Positions 32,484 to 43,995 of a stretch of DNA of 64,000 nt are shown here, in pieces; positions within the stretch are counted from its first letter, which is position 1, and each line of letters opens with the position of its first letter. This DNA comes from Symsagittifera roscoffensis (lineage: Eukaryota > Xenacoelomorpha > Acoela > Convolutidae). The position numbers were made by a program, and so were the translations under genes. The notes under the pieces are model-generated. The model was given only the letters and a program-made list of their open reading frames with translations. It ran no database searches and had not been told where the DNA came from. The stretch covers positions 30,816,318 through 30,880,317 of the forward strand of contig NC_087068.1 in assembly GCF_963678635.1 (NCBI RefSeq). The letters are read 5' to 3'.

Positions 32484-34830
32484 ATGTCGAAAAACATTGA
32501 TTTGAACAGTGTTAGGAAATTCTTGAATAACTCCAAAAATGAACTTGTGTGGAAGTTACATTTGAAATATATCTAATTTCTCAGGAATGAAAAGAAAACA
32601 ATTTCGACTCCAGCTGAATACTTCAAAGTCAAAGACTAGCAGAAACAAGGCAAATTGAGCGAGCTAGTGTCCCATTACAAATCTCAAATCATAAACCTGG
32701 AACATACATACATGAAAGCATCGAATCTTCTCAAAACACAGCATCAGGCAGAATGTGAGGAAGCTAAAAAGTAAATTCGATGTCAGCTTGACAACAGTTT
32801 TGTGACATGGAAGTCATGGCATGTCAGTTTGTCCGAAATTGAGATGAACATCAGAGCACTCAAAGACCGAAGCAAGTTTACAGAGTTCTACCGCCAATTG
32901 AGAAAATAGGGCTTACAACAGCTAAAGATAGTCACCTGTAGTCATATAATGAAGATTTGATCAGCGATGAGACGCAATCAACAAGAATCAAACCGTGAGT
33001 TGATAAATTTGAGGAGTTGGCAGAACAGCTTCAAACTGCGCTGAACCGACGCGAATCGTTAAGAAAGGCTCCAATAAACGCTATATCGGTTGAACTGATT
33101 GCAGCCGCAGATAGAAAAAAGGTAAATGACATAAAAAGATGGCTGGCATATATTTAAAGGGCACAAGTAACCAAACCTGAGGGAAAGGTGCAGTTTGCAG
33201 ACGAAGAGCCAGACCACCCACATAAAACTCCAGAACCATCAGACAATTTGGTGAGTCCAGCAAAAGATGCACCAGCTGGAGCGAACCCAACCGATGACAA
33301 TGGCTCATATGATCAGCAGGTTGCGACAATCAAGCAAGGGGCTGAGGCATCGCTAGCTGAAGAGTCGACACTACAATTGCCCATCAAATCTAATAAGGGT
33401 AAATTTTCATTAAATTTACTGCAATCTTGGGAGCGTGCCGAGTCAAAAGCCAGCTCACAAAGCTTGTCCGTGTTTTCTTCTAAATTAGGCGAGGGACGAA
33501 GACTCCCAGTAGAAGCAGTAAAAAAAAACAGTTAAAAGCTCAAATTGTAATAAGAGAGCGACAAATTGCCGCTGAAAGGAAAAAGGTGAACTTAAAGCAG
33601 AACAAAATAAGATTGAGGCTGAACAACTTAATACAAAGGAAGAGTTAGTGCTAGAAGGAATGCGGCAAACGGCAGAATTCGAAAGGGAGTTGAAAAAATG
33701 GACCTCAGAATGGCCGACAATTTCGACCAAAGAATTCCGTCAAGCATAAACTCAATTGCATCGTTCTTATGGCAAGAGGAAGATAAAGTCATGTCAGTTC
33801 CTGGGTTGAAAATGTTGAACCCCATCACCCAATTGCAGAACCAGCGGAAGAGGATCTTCCCCATATCACTCAGGTGTCCAAAGGTTCCCCGTGCGAGCGA
33901 GAAGAAAAAACGAAGCAGTCGCTCTAAAGCAAACTGATATCAAGTCTGATTTTTCGATGCGAAACCAGTTTTTGAGCCTTTAAAAACGGACCTAAGCTAG
34001 CTGAAGACCCTTTCTTACAATCAAGTTCCCACTTTTAGCCCAAGACAATTGTTAGCATGCCCGTGATAGAAAAGGAACCGTACATCAAGCTACCTAAGCT
34101 GAAACTCCCGTAGTTCGATGGAGACCCTTTAGATTGGCCAGAACGGTCAAGCCTTTTCCTAGCAACAGTAGACAGCGCACCTTTAGACGACTGCATTAAG
34201 ATGAATCACCTGAAATGCAAGTTACAGGAAAAGCAAAGGCGGCAATACAAGGATAAGGGCGTTTGAAATAAAGGTACTCCATAGCCTGACAGACACATGT
34301 AAAAAACTTTGGAAGACCACACATAAGAGTTAATGCACAGCTGAAGAAAATCCACACCCAAACCTTCATCAACTCGCACGACTCGCAGCCAATTATAAAA
34401 AACGCTTAAGTCATATCGACTTGTGTCAATAATCTTACTCAGTATCAATGTTTTAGAGATTTGAGCTCTGAGTCAGTCTTGAATAGTGCAGTCAGAAAGC
34501 TTCCACCCGAAGTCAAGAGTAAGTTGCTGTTCCATATCACCATTAGTGGACAGCAATAGCGTCGGATTAAATTATTTTGGCAATTGTCTAAGCAACGTAG
34601 CGTTTGTAGATGATGAGTTGGCAATGCTGTTCCCCAAACCTGGAAAATTGGGTTTCAGAAACTTTGGTGGATAAAAAGACAAGCATAAAACAACAAAGTC
34701 TTCGTCCGTGGTACACACCAAGTCATCTGAGAAGGAATCAATGAGAAACGCTTTGAGGTCGATCAAGTATCACTGTGCCAGATGTCAGAAACAGGACATT
34801 ATAGCATGTGAACCAAAACGGGTGTCACGT
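32484..34830 (+). pseudogene. gag: BEL/Pao Gag remnant
   Basis: Starts at ATG 32484 (MSKNIDLNSVRKFLNNSKNE) and decays through many stops. The longest clean stretch is 33188-33535 (115 codons, acidic and Gln/Pro/Ser-rich). At 34080-34260 the reading YIKLPKLKLP-FDGDPLDWPE-SSLFLATVDSAPLDDCIKMNHLKCKL matches the conserved Pao/BEL Gag domain (DUF1759 type: LPKLxLPxFxGDPLxWxxFxxxF ... KxxYLxxxLxGxA). Later, about 34485-34520, SAVRKLPPEVKSKL fits the following Gag helix region. Non-functional. Confidence 0.85.
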
Positions 34831-34839
34831 AGAATTTAA

Positions 34840-35760
34840 TCTTTCAAAAGTACCGGAGTAGATTATTTTGGTCCAATCGAAGTCAAGTTTTTCCGGAGAA
34901 GCTTGAAAAGTTGATGTTGCCTCTTCGCTTTTTGTGCAACACGAGCAGTTCACATTGAGATTAATCATTCTCTAGATACTGAACCTTGTCTATCAGCGAT
35001 ATCAAGGTCGTTGCCAGGCTAGGGCAGCCAAACTCTATCCTGAGTGATAACGGCATCAACTTTGTAGGGTCTGCGAAAGAATTGAAACAACAGATGACAA
35101 GTGGGAACCAACAAGAAATCATAGAAAAACGTACGCTCAGAAATATAGGTTGGAAATTCAACCCTCCTCATTTTGGTGGGATCTGGAAGCGTTTAGTTAA
35201 AAGCTGCAAAAAAAAGAAACGATTGCATTTCTTTGATCTCGATCTATAACAGACAAGATTTTGAGCTTAACGATTTTTCAGGTGGAGAAAACATTGAACG
35301 CACGACCACTGACACCGGTGAGCAACAATCCTAGCGATCTTGAAGCACTGACTCCCAATCATCTGTTCCCTATATTCCTATCGCCGAAAGATATTCCCAT
35401 TACACAAAAGCCTTTAGAAACTCGCAAGCCTATAAAGACATGATTTGGCGAAGGTGGTCAAGAGAATATCTAATTCAGTGAAATAAGAGAGCTAAATGGA
35501 ATGTAGAGCAACATAGAACGCTGAGCATGGGCGACTTAATATGGCTGTTTGACACTTCAGTCAAACGTTGCGATAACAAAATGGCACAAGTGGTGTGGAG
35601 ACACACACAGCAAAGGATGGAGTTATTCGTTCAGCGACGGTCAAGACATCATCTGGGGTAAACAAGAGGCCCCTGGTAAAACTGGCGCATTTATTCTACT
35701 GCAAGTGTTCTCCAGAGGAAAACAGGTCCGGCGATGTTCGCGCTAGCACACAAACTGAAG
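34840..35760 (+). pseudogene. pol: BEL/Pao integrase remnant
   Basis: Pieces in shifting frames follow the BEL/Pao integrase order. TGVDYFGPIEVK with the first catalytic Asp is at about 34850. Then come FCATRAVHIEI-HSLDT, LGQPNSILSDNGINFVGSAKEL with the second Asp (34986-35110), WKFNPPHFGGIWKRLVKSCK (to about 35210), the motif VEKTLNARPLTPVSNNPSDLEALTPNHL (35281-35370), and a final GDLIWLF ... block at about 35530. The last codons run into the LTR start (GDVRASTQTE), a common arrangement in this superfamily. The usual Glu of the DDE triad lies in a decayed stretch. Confidence 0.92.
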
Positions 35761-36379
35761 CTGAAAAAAAATTTAAAAAACCTCTTTCCTCTTTGTTAAT
35801 TTCAAACAAATCCTCGTCAAAATTATTTACTATTTCTATCGTTTAACTCGGTCTTATGCTCATTTGTCTCACATTACTATGCTGAAAAACCGGACGTATT
35901 TACATGATTATTGTCTGACAAGTTGTTAAACTTTGTTTGATATCTCTAAAAAAATATTTCCGGTACGAACAAATTTCTTGGTCCCAAAACTTGGAGTTTT
36001 TAGCTTGTCATAATTATCCTTAATCGATGCTAAATGCTATGCTGGCTTACGCTACAATCTCCAATCTCTACAAGTCAGTAAAGTGTCTATTCTTCTAAAG
36101 TAACATAAAATAGTAACAATATCCATCTCTTTTGATTATCAAAAACAATGCTATTATTAGCCAGGCCCGGCTTGGCTTGTGAAAACCAGAAAATAGGTCG
36201 AGTATTCAGCAGTTGAAAGCTCCTTATTTTGAGTTCAGATCAAGATTAGATCACTTGTTAGATACAATACCTTCAAACTTTTGAGCACCTTTTTGTATTT
36301 GGAACAAGGTTGCTAAATATTAGTGTAAATCAAGGCCGGTGTAACGCTCCTCCTTTTCTTGAGAATTAGCAGCCGTTAA
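35735..36379 (+). repeat. 3' LTR of BEL/Pao element
   Basis: Starts TGTTCGCGCTAGCACACAAAC and ends GAGAATTAGCAGCCGTTAA. It aligns along its whole length with 31775-32415 but with numerous substitutions and indels. Confidence 0.88.
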
Positions 36380-36550
36380 AAAAACTTTTGTTCAGATGGC
36401 AAAAAACTAAGCAAGATGATCACGTGGCACTGAAATCTGTTTGCGGAATGTGTAGAAAATTAAGCCACTTGGAGATGTAATGGCTACTTGAGAGAATGTC
36501 GAGCTTGATGTTACCAAAAACCCATTCGAAACATTTATACTTCTCCAAAC
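36380..36550. repeat. Direct repeat flanking BEL element, right copy
   Basis: Partner of 31558-31740 (AACTTTTGTTCAGATGG ... GATGTTACCAAAAACCCA). It begins immediately after the 3' LTR. Confidence 0.8.
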
Positions 36551-37029
36551 TAAATTGTTGGTTATTTATCTGATACTGTTAACTACTTTTCCAAAAAGAG
36601 AGGAGATTTTTTACTACGTACAACACCAAATATTTTTAACTGTTGACTTATTCTTTTCATGGGTGCGTTTTTTAACTAGGAACCGTGGGGGGCCCAAAAC
36701 TTATAGATTTCCGAAACTAAAATTTTTTGAAGCGGAATCCGCTTACAATTCACAAAATGCTTTTTGGCCTCGTAATGAAGAGAAATTATTCGGAAAAAAA
36801 GCAGCCAAACTTTTAGGCAAAAAGCTAGATTTTTGTCGAGGAGACGACCACCAAAAGTTAAAATTTTTTTATCAATTTTTTTGTGTCCACCAAATTGATA
36901 TCCCACATTATCCAAAACAACAGAATCTTTTACTGCCGAATCTTTTACTGCCGCTGATTTTACTGCCGAAAAAAGCAATAATAATTACTGAAAAAGACTT
37001 CCCCAAAATGGTTAACAATGTAGTGATTA

Positions 37030-37545
37030 TTGTTCCAACATTTGTTATGAAAATTACGGAATTTTCGTGTTCGGGTGGTTTTTTTTCAGACAATTTCGAA
37101 TTTTTAACTAGCCGTTTTTGACAAAATTTTTCTATATCATTCAAAACGTATTTTTGTTTTGAGCTTAAATTTGAAAAAATATTTCATCTGTGATGATTTT
37201 TCGTAAAATTTTGAGGGCTTAAAGAGTGACATTTTGGCCAATTTGGGACAATTAAACCGCTTTATAATTCGCGCTGTTAACGCGTAAGCGGAGATTTAAT
37301 CCGTCTTAGAAATTGTTCTAAACTGGTTGAGCGAATGTTTTTTGACATAATTGATTTGTTACTTGGAGCAAAATCTAACACTTTGTACATTATATGGCGT
37401 GCAGGGGCATCATTTTTACAAAAAAGTTCAAACTAAAAAATAAAACTTTTTTATGACACTTTTTTCATGCTAATACTGCTCCATCATAGACCTTGGGAAC
37501 CAGTCGGAGCTTTAAGGGCTATGCCCTGAAACAAGCAGTCTTGTT
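37030..37545 (+). repeat. Dispersed AACAAGACTGCTC-terminus family, copy
   Basis: Shares with 58930-59460 the order GTAACGGAAT/ATTACGGAAT, TTCAGACAA, TTTTTAACTAGCC, TTTTGGCCAATTTGGG, TTAACGCGTAAGCGGAG, TTTAATCCGTCTTAGAAAT, GGAGCAAAATCTA, TATATGGCGTG, TACTGCTCCAT and a right end ...GCCCTGAAACAAGCAGTCTTGTT. Non-coding; the 188-codon frame at 36555-37121 simply crosses repeat fragments. Confidence 0.8.
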
Positions 37546-38648
37546 AAACTTTGCTCATTGTGCGAGGGTTACCCTTTTGGCCGTCTGATTGCAAAATTGT
37601 ACAGTAAAAGCAAACACTGTCTATTTCTTTCGTCAAACATTGATGTCATGATAACAAAATATTCCTATTTGATTGATTTTTGAGTGGATTTAGTGATTTA
37701 ATTGTGAATCAAAACTTGTTTTAATTCACCAAAATTTATCAAGTCTAACAACAGAGGCGAACGATTTTTTTTGGAGAGAGTAAAAATTCAAAAAAAATTG
37801 AAAGCTTATACAAAAATGCTTTTTTCAAAAACCAACTCTTTAGAACAATTAAATAGAAAATGGTTCGGAATGGATTTTGAATTTAAAAAAAAACATTACC
37901 AGTAGTCTAGTTTTTGATAGTGACATTTTTCTCTGAATTGAATAATGATTGAAACCCGTGTTCATAGTGTCGTTTTATCTATCAACTGTATGAATGGACT
38001 CTTGGGTTTTCTCATCTTAGTGGGCTTAACAAAGTCCTCTGTTTTCGCACTTTTTGTTGGGTTTCATGGATGTCGACCAATTCTCTGTTTATGTTTACGC
38101 TGCTTACGCTGCTTGATGTTCGTCATTTGTTCTATTTTCATCGACACTGCATCTAAACTGTTCATAAATTGTGCGTCTCATAATCTATGGTTATGATCAT
38201 AACGTTTTGCAGGTTTCGAATTTTATAGGTTCTGATGAATTTATTTCTGTTTTTCCCACGCAATTTTCTCGAGAAAATTTTTTTTATCCAAAACTATTAT
38301 AATTTTTAACTTGTGATTCGAATTTTCGCAAATATGGAAGAACTTTTCAAAATTTTTGAAGGAAAATTTTCAAAGTTTTTGTTTTGCAGTACAACTTTGC
38401 GGTTAAGTGAGCGAAACAATTTCAAGAAATTAGACGAAAAATCAAAGTTTTCTAACCAGTTTCTCTCGAGAGTGAGAATATTTGTTGTAATTTTTTTCAA
38501 GTCGTTCGAATTAGCACTGAACCCAATCCAATGATTATTTGTTGTACCTTATTTGCGTGAGAAAGAAAAACAAAAAGCTTGTAAAAAAATTTGTGAACAA
38601 AAAGATGCTCCCAACTTTCATTGGTCGAAACAATGAAAAAAGCAGTAT
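37546..38648. other. Unassigned sequence left of the tandem duplication
   Basis: No convincing gene. A patch at 37945-38196, read on the minus strand, gives a basic Lys/Arg-Gln-rich peptide ending near LIDKTTL that could be a decayed Gag fragment, but no diagnostic motif is present. Confidence 0.35.
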
Positions 38649-38739
38649 AGTGTAATCAAAAGTACAATCTTCTAAAGGTGGTTGATAGTTAAGCCTTATA
38701 AAACAAATGTATTAGTTATGCGGCAAAAATTTGTTAATA

Positions 38740-38860
38740 TATGTATATGGAATCCGCCAACAAAATGCTGATTCCACTTACAATTTTCGGAATCCACTTA
38801 CAGTTTGCGGATTCCACCAACAATTTGCGGATTCTACTTACGGTTGTGAATTCTGCAACA
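38740..38860. repeat. GATTCCACTTACAATTTGC minisatellite (also 41400-41520)
   Basis: About five degenerate units of 21-24 bp of the type GGATTCCACTTACAGTTTGC. The same block is present in duplication copy 2 at about 41405-41520. It continues into the dispersed GATTCCGC family at 38880-39115 and 41560-41795. Confidence 0.85.
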
Positions 38861-39589
38861 GCTCAATTTAACGATACAAATGTCTTATCATTTTTTGTGG
38901 GTTCCACAAACTGTTCTGGATTCCGCAAGTTCGCCAATTTTTGAGCAATTTTGAGCGGTACAATGTCTTAGGTATTTGTTTGTGAAATCCAAAACAGCAG
39001 AGAAGATCAAAGAAAAGTAGCAATGTTGCGGATTCCGCGACAAATATGATTTTGGCCTGTTGCAGATTCCGTTTACAATGCACAGAATGCACAGTTTGGC
39101 CTCGTAATGAGGTTAGACGGCTGACTTTATTATTAATTTTGTAACCAACACCACTGCATTTCGATTTTTAATAATTACGTTATTCACTCTTTCAATGAAC
39201 TTTCTTGGAGAGTCTTTTTTATGCCCAAATGATGTGATTACATACCAAACGAGTAATTTAATTGTGTTGTTTTTTTTTGAACAAAACATCTTGATCATTT
39301 TTTATTGCTGAGAAACCGCTAACAACATGAAGAAATTATTGTTTTTAATGAAAAAAGCAGCTGGATTTTATTATGATACGTGATTTGGTTTTATGGTGAT
39401 AATACCGTGAAGTACACTTTGTAATAAAAACTTGGGATTAAAATTTTGTTCTTATTAATTTAAACGAACACTTCTATTTTTTAGTAGACTAAAAGAAGGG
39501 AATCAAATGCAGAATACTTTAAATTTTTTTTTGTGAACCAACAAAATTGAGTTTTATCTACTTTCTTTTTTGTTTGTGAGGTAGAAAAG

Positions 39590-39760
39590 TTTAGCGGTAG
39601 CCCTTGGCTGGATAGCCTTTATTAACTGGGTAGCCCTCATCTTCAAAGCGATTTCAGTGTAGCCCTCGTCTCCCAGTTAATATGGGCTACAATTGACTGG
39701 GCAGCCCTTATTAACCGGGCAGCCCTTGTCTCCTTGGCAATTTCAGGTTGAATGCACCTG
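39590..39760. repeat. TAGCCCTYRTCTCC degenerate minisatellite (also 42265-42440)
   Basis: Iterated blocks of the type TAGCCCTTATTAACTGGG and TAGCCCTCGTCTCCCAGTTAA, some inverted (TTAATATGGGCTA), between 39595 and 39755. The duplicate is at about 42270-42440. Confidence 0.75.
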
Positions 39761-39940
39761 GCCCTTGAACGGCTTATTGTTTGACACCAGTCTTGTTTTA
39801 TCGACTTATCAGTTTTTCATCATGTATACTTGAGGTCTTGAAAAGTTCTCGTTTTTAGTGTTTCTGGCAGATATTAAATTGTGGTAGATTTATGTTATTT
39901 TGTCAAATTTAAAGGTAAGTGCTTAGATATGTTAGAGGAT

Positions 39941-40235
39941 CAAGGGCGGATTTAGGGGTAGGGGCGAGCCGTTGCCTCCCCCCCCCCTTAAGGATTCGGA
40001 TTCGATCCCCTGCCGTCCCAAAGTGTCCCCTTCGTACTATTTTGAGATATCCATTTTTGGCTGGCGAACCCTAAAATTTTTTTTATGGCATTTTTGGCGA
40101 AAATATATACTAACTTTTAGGAAGGGGGGGGGGGGGTGTCGCGCGCGCGTCAAAAACGCAATTTTTTTTGTAAAACTTTTCCAAAAAGTGTCTAAGCCTA
40201 AAAATGCAATTTTCGGCAAAAACAGGGTTTTTTAG
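39941..40235. mobile_element. Truncated hAT-like MITE (copy 1)
   Basis: Left end CAAGGGCGGATTTAGG is homologous to the 9452 element, followed by the same interior order: C-run, TTAAGGATTCG, CCCCTGCCG, CCATTTTTGGC, CCCTAAAATTTTT, ATATATACTAA, G-run, CGCGCGCG. No matching right terminus was found, so this is a left-end fragment or a longer variant. Confidence 0.8.
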
Positions 40236-40823
40236 TGCTTTGGGAGAGCTCGGAAAAATAAGTTTTTCGATTTTCATTTGATGAGGCCAAGGTTGATTCT
40301 TTCCGTTCATGATATTTTTCATCCAAAGACCTTTTAAAAATTGGTTTTGATCGATAAGATCGAAAAACTGCAATTTTCTTTGAAGCTTTAGTTCAAACTT
40401 TGCTTTTAGTGTTTTTTTTTCAAGTCTTTTAAAATCCAATCCAAAACAAGCAAGGCAATCCTATATTTGGAACACTAAAATTTTAAAATTTTGTTTATGA
40501 TTAAAGTGGTAAAAAGCAAAGTTATATATTATAGTTTTTTAGTCGTAAAATCAAACTTTTTTACATTCGGCATCAGAATTCTATATATTAGAAAATGATG
40601 AGCTGATAATTTGGCGCATATTAAGCTAAAAGCGAGTATCTTTAATACCCTTCCTCAGTACATCACGCGACGCCCTTTTTAAATACTTGATTATCAAAGT
40701 GCTTAAATTTAAGCAGTTCCAATTAAGTTCGATTTGCCATCTCCGTGAAAAATTAAAAAGCAATAATTTTAATATCCATAAGCTGCTCAATCACGTGGGC
40801 ACCGAAACGCATGACTGCAAGCA

Positions 40824-41311
40824 CTACCAGAAAATTCTTGTCATGAACAGTGGCAAAAATGGAAAACACGTTCTCAACAGGTTTTCGTGAACTGCTTTAA
40901 TAGCATTTGATTGGAGTTTTTTTACAGATTTGTCTCGTGTTGTAGTGAAGTTGGAAAAGACTTTTTCAGGACTCATCATCGATTGATTGTTCATGGCCTT
41001 GTACCGATTTATACATTCGAATTGCAGTTCAGGATCACATGTACGCCACCCCGCTTCCTTACTGCAAAGCTCCAGGGAATTCTCTTCAGGAAAGATTGGA
41101 TCAGTAGGAAAACGGTATGCTTCTTTGCTACTGATTCTTGTTAATATAAGCAGATAGTTTATATTATGTTCCCGACAGTCATTAACATTGAAACCTACGT
41201 ATGATGTTTTTGTATCCATTAAATTCCGCAAACTAATTGCACCAAAGGAGTCGTTCTCTGGGTGGCACAAGAGAATTCTGATGTTGGAAGTTGATACGCC
41301 TTGATCCATAG
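40824..41311 (-). pseudogene. CAP-like gene, 5'-truncated duplicate
   Basis: Carries the 3' half of the gene at 43508-44325 with two or three amino-acid differences. The 5' half is missing because the duplication breakpoint lies inside the gene at about 41311. The open frame continues a short way into sequence from the other end of the duplicated unit, adding about ten unrelated residues including an ATG (41336). No signal peptide is available, so it is probably not a functional secreted protein. Confidence 0.85.
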
Positions 41312-43995
41312 TGTAATCAAAAGTACAATTTTCCAAAGGTGGTTGATAGTTAAGCCTTATAAAACAAATGTATTAGTTATGCGGCAAAAATTTGTTAATA
41401 TATGTATATGGAATCCGCCAACAAAATGCTGATTCCACTTACAATTTTCCGAATCCACTTACAGTTTGCGGATTCCACCAACAATTTGCGGGTTCTACTT
41501 ACGGTTGTGAATTCTGCAACAGCTTAATTTAACGATACAAATGTCTTATCATTTTTGTGGGTTCCACAAATTGTTCTGGATTCCGCAAATACAGTTGCGG
41601 ATTCCGCAAGTTCGCCAATTTTTGGAGCAATTTTGAGCGGTACAATGTCTTAGGTATTTGTTTGTGAAATCCAAAACAGCAGAGAAGATCAAAGAAAAGT
41701 AGCAATGTTGCGGATTCCGCGACAAATATGATTTTGGCCTGTTGCAGATTCCATTTACAATGCACAGAATGCACAGTTTGGCCTCGTAATGAGGTTAGAC
41801 GGCTGACTTTATTATTAATTTTGTAACCAACACCACTGCATTTCGATTTTTAATAATTACGTTATTCACTCTTTCAATGAACTTTCTTGGAGAGTCTTTT
41901 TTATGCCCAAATGATGTGATTACATACCAAACGAGTAATTTAATTGTGTTGTTTTTTTTGAACAAAACATCTTGATCATTTTTTATTGCTGAGAAACCGC
42001 TAACAACATGAAGAAATTATTGTTTTTAATGAAAAAAGCAGCTGGATTTTATTATGATACGTGATTTGGTTTTATGGTGATAATACCGTGAAGTACACTT
42101 TTTAATAAAAACTTGGGATCAAAATTTTGTTCTTATTAATTTAAACGAACACTTCTATTTTTTTAGTAGACTAAAAGAAGGGAATCAAATGCAGAATATT
42201 TTAAATTTTTTTTGTGAACCAACAAAATTGAGTTTTATCTACTTTCTTTTTTGTTTTTGAGGTAGAAAAGTTTAGCGGTAGCCCTTGGCTGGATAGCCTT
42301 TATTAACTGGGTAGCCCTCATCTTCAAAGCGATTTCAGTGTAGCCCTCGTCTCCCAGTTAATATGGGCTACAATTGACTGGGCAGCCCTTATTAACCGGG
42401 CAGCCCTTGTCTCCTTGGCAATTTCAGGTTGAATGCACCTGGCCCTTGAACGGCTTATTGTTTGACACCAGTCTTGTTTTATCGACTTATCAGTTTTTCA
42501 TCATGTATACTTGAGGTCTTGAAAAGTTCTCGTTTTTAGTGTTTATGGCTGATATTAAATTGTGGTAGATTTATGTTATTTTGTCAAATTTAAAGGAAAG
42601 TGCTTAGATATGTTAGAGGATCAAGAGCGGATTTAGGGGTAGGGGCGAGCCGTTGCCTCCCCCCCCCCCCCCCCCTTAAGGATTCGATCCCCTGCCGTCC
42701 CAAAGTGTCCCCTTCGTACTATTTTGAGATATCCATTTTTGGCTGGCGAACCCTAAAATTTTTTTTATGGCATTTTTGGCGAAAATATATACTAACTTTT
42801 AGGAAGGGGGGGGGGGGGGTGTCGCGCGCGCGTCAAAAACGCAATTTTTTTTGTAAAACTTTTCCAAAAAGTGTCTAAGCCTAAAAATGCAATTTTCGGC
42901 AAAAACAGGGTTTTTTAGTGCTTTGGGAGAGCTCGGAAAAATAAGTTTTTCGATTTTCATTTGATGAGGCCAAGGTTGATTCTTTCCGTTCATGATATTT
43001 TTCATCCAAAGACCTTTTAAAAATTGGTTTTGATCGATAAGATCGAAAAACTGCAATTTTCTTTGAAGCTTTAGTTCAAACTTTGCTTTTACTGTTTTTT
43101 TTTTCAAGTCTTTTAAAATCCAATCCAAAACAAGCAAGGCAATCCTATATTTGGAACACTAAAATTTTAAAATTTTGTTTATGATTAAAGTGGTAAAAAG
43201 CAAAGTTATATATTATAGTTTTTTAGTCGTAAAATCAAACTTTTTTACATTCGGCATCAGAATTCTATATATTAGAAAATGATGAGCTGATAATTTGGCG
43301 CATATTAAGCTAAAAGCGAGTATCTTTAATACCCTTCCTCAGTACATCACGCGACGCCCTTTTTAAATACTTGATTATCAAAGTGCTTAAATTTAAGCAG
43401 TTCCAATTAAGTTCGATTTGCCATCTCCGTGAAAAATTAAAAAGCAATAATTTTAATATCCATAAGCTGCTCAATCACGTGGGCACCGAAACGCATGACT
43501 GCAAGCACTACCAGAAAATTCTTGTCATGAACAGTGGCAAAAATGGAAAACACGTTCTCAACAGGTTTTCGTGAACTGCTTTAATAGCATTTGATTGGAG
43601 TTTTTTTACAGATTTGTCTCGTGTTGTAGTGAAGTTGGAAAAGACTTTTTCAGGACTCATCATCGATTGATTATTCATGGCCTTGTACCGATTTATACAT
43701 TCGAATTGCAGTTCAGGATCACATGTACGCCACCCCGCTTCCTTACTGCAAAGCTCCAGGAAATTCTCTTCAGGAAAGATTGGATCAGTAGGAAAACGGT
43801 ATGCTTCTTTGCTACTGATTCTTGTTAATATAAGCAGATAGTTTATATTATGTTCCCGACAGTCATTAACATTGAAACGTACGTATGATGTTTTTGTATC
43901 CATTAAATTGCGCAAACTAATTGCACCAAAGGAGTCGTTCTCTGGGTGGCACAAGAGAATTCTGATGTTGGAAGTTGATACGCCTTGATCCATAG
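41311..43995. repeat. Tandem segmental duplication, copy 2 (~2.68 kb)
   Basis: Second unit of the tandem duplication. Its right end (CCATAG at 43990-43995) continues directly into the 5' half of the CAP-like gene, so this copy retains the original gene junction. Confidence 0.96.
42622..42895. mobile_element. Truncated hAT-like MITE (copy 2)
   Basis: Duplicate of the element at 39941, carried along by the segmental duplication. Its C run and G run are longer than those of copy 1. Confidence 0.8.

Larger units (their letters stand above)
31775..36379 (+). mobile_element. BEL/Pao LTR retrotransposon, internally deleted
   Basis: About 4.6 kb with LTRs of about 641-645 bp (31775-32415 and 35735-36379) starting TGTTCGCGC and ending near CAGCCGTTAA. 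A Gag remnant and an integrase remnant are present, but the protease, reverse transcriptase and RNase H are missing, so the internal region jumps from Gag to integrase around 34.8 kb. All frames are broken. The LTRs differ by many substitutions and indels, indicating an old insertion. No target duplication could be recognised. Confidence 0.9.
38650..41311. repeat. Tandem segmental duplication, copy 1 (~2.66 kb)
   Basis: Nearly identical to 41311-43995. Offset 2661 bp near the left end (TGTAATCAAAAGTACAAT at 38651 and 41312). The left, middle and right junctions all contain ATAG, suggesting 4-bp microhomology. Differences are a few substitutions, homopolymer lengths and an extra ~20-bp ATTCCGCAAATACAGTTGCG-type unit in copy 2. 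Copy 1 ends inside the CAP-like gene. Confidence 0.96.

Noticed and set aside
36555-37121. 188-codon plus-strand frame
   Set aside because: It runs through fragments of two dispersed repeat families and has no domain or consistent codon usage.
37945-38196. Cysteine-rich hydrophobic 83-codon frame as membrane protein
   Set aside because: The opposite strand reads as a basic Gag-like fragment, so the hydrophobic frame is probably its shadow; neither is firm enough to annotate.
40037-43137. Minus-strand frames of 60-112 codons in the duplicated unit (RARHPPPP...)
   Set aside because: They cross the G and C runs of the truncated MITE and are duplicated only because the whole segment is.
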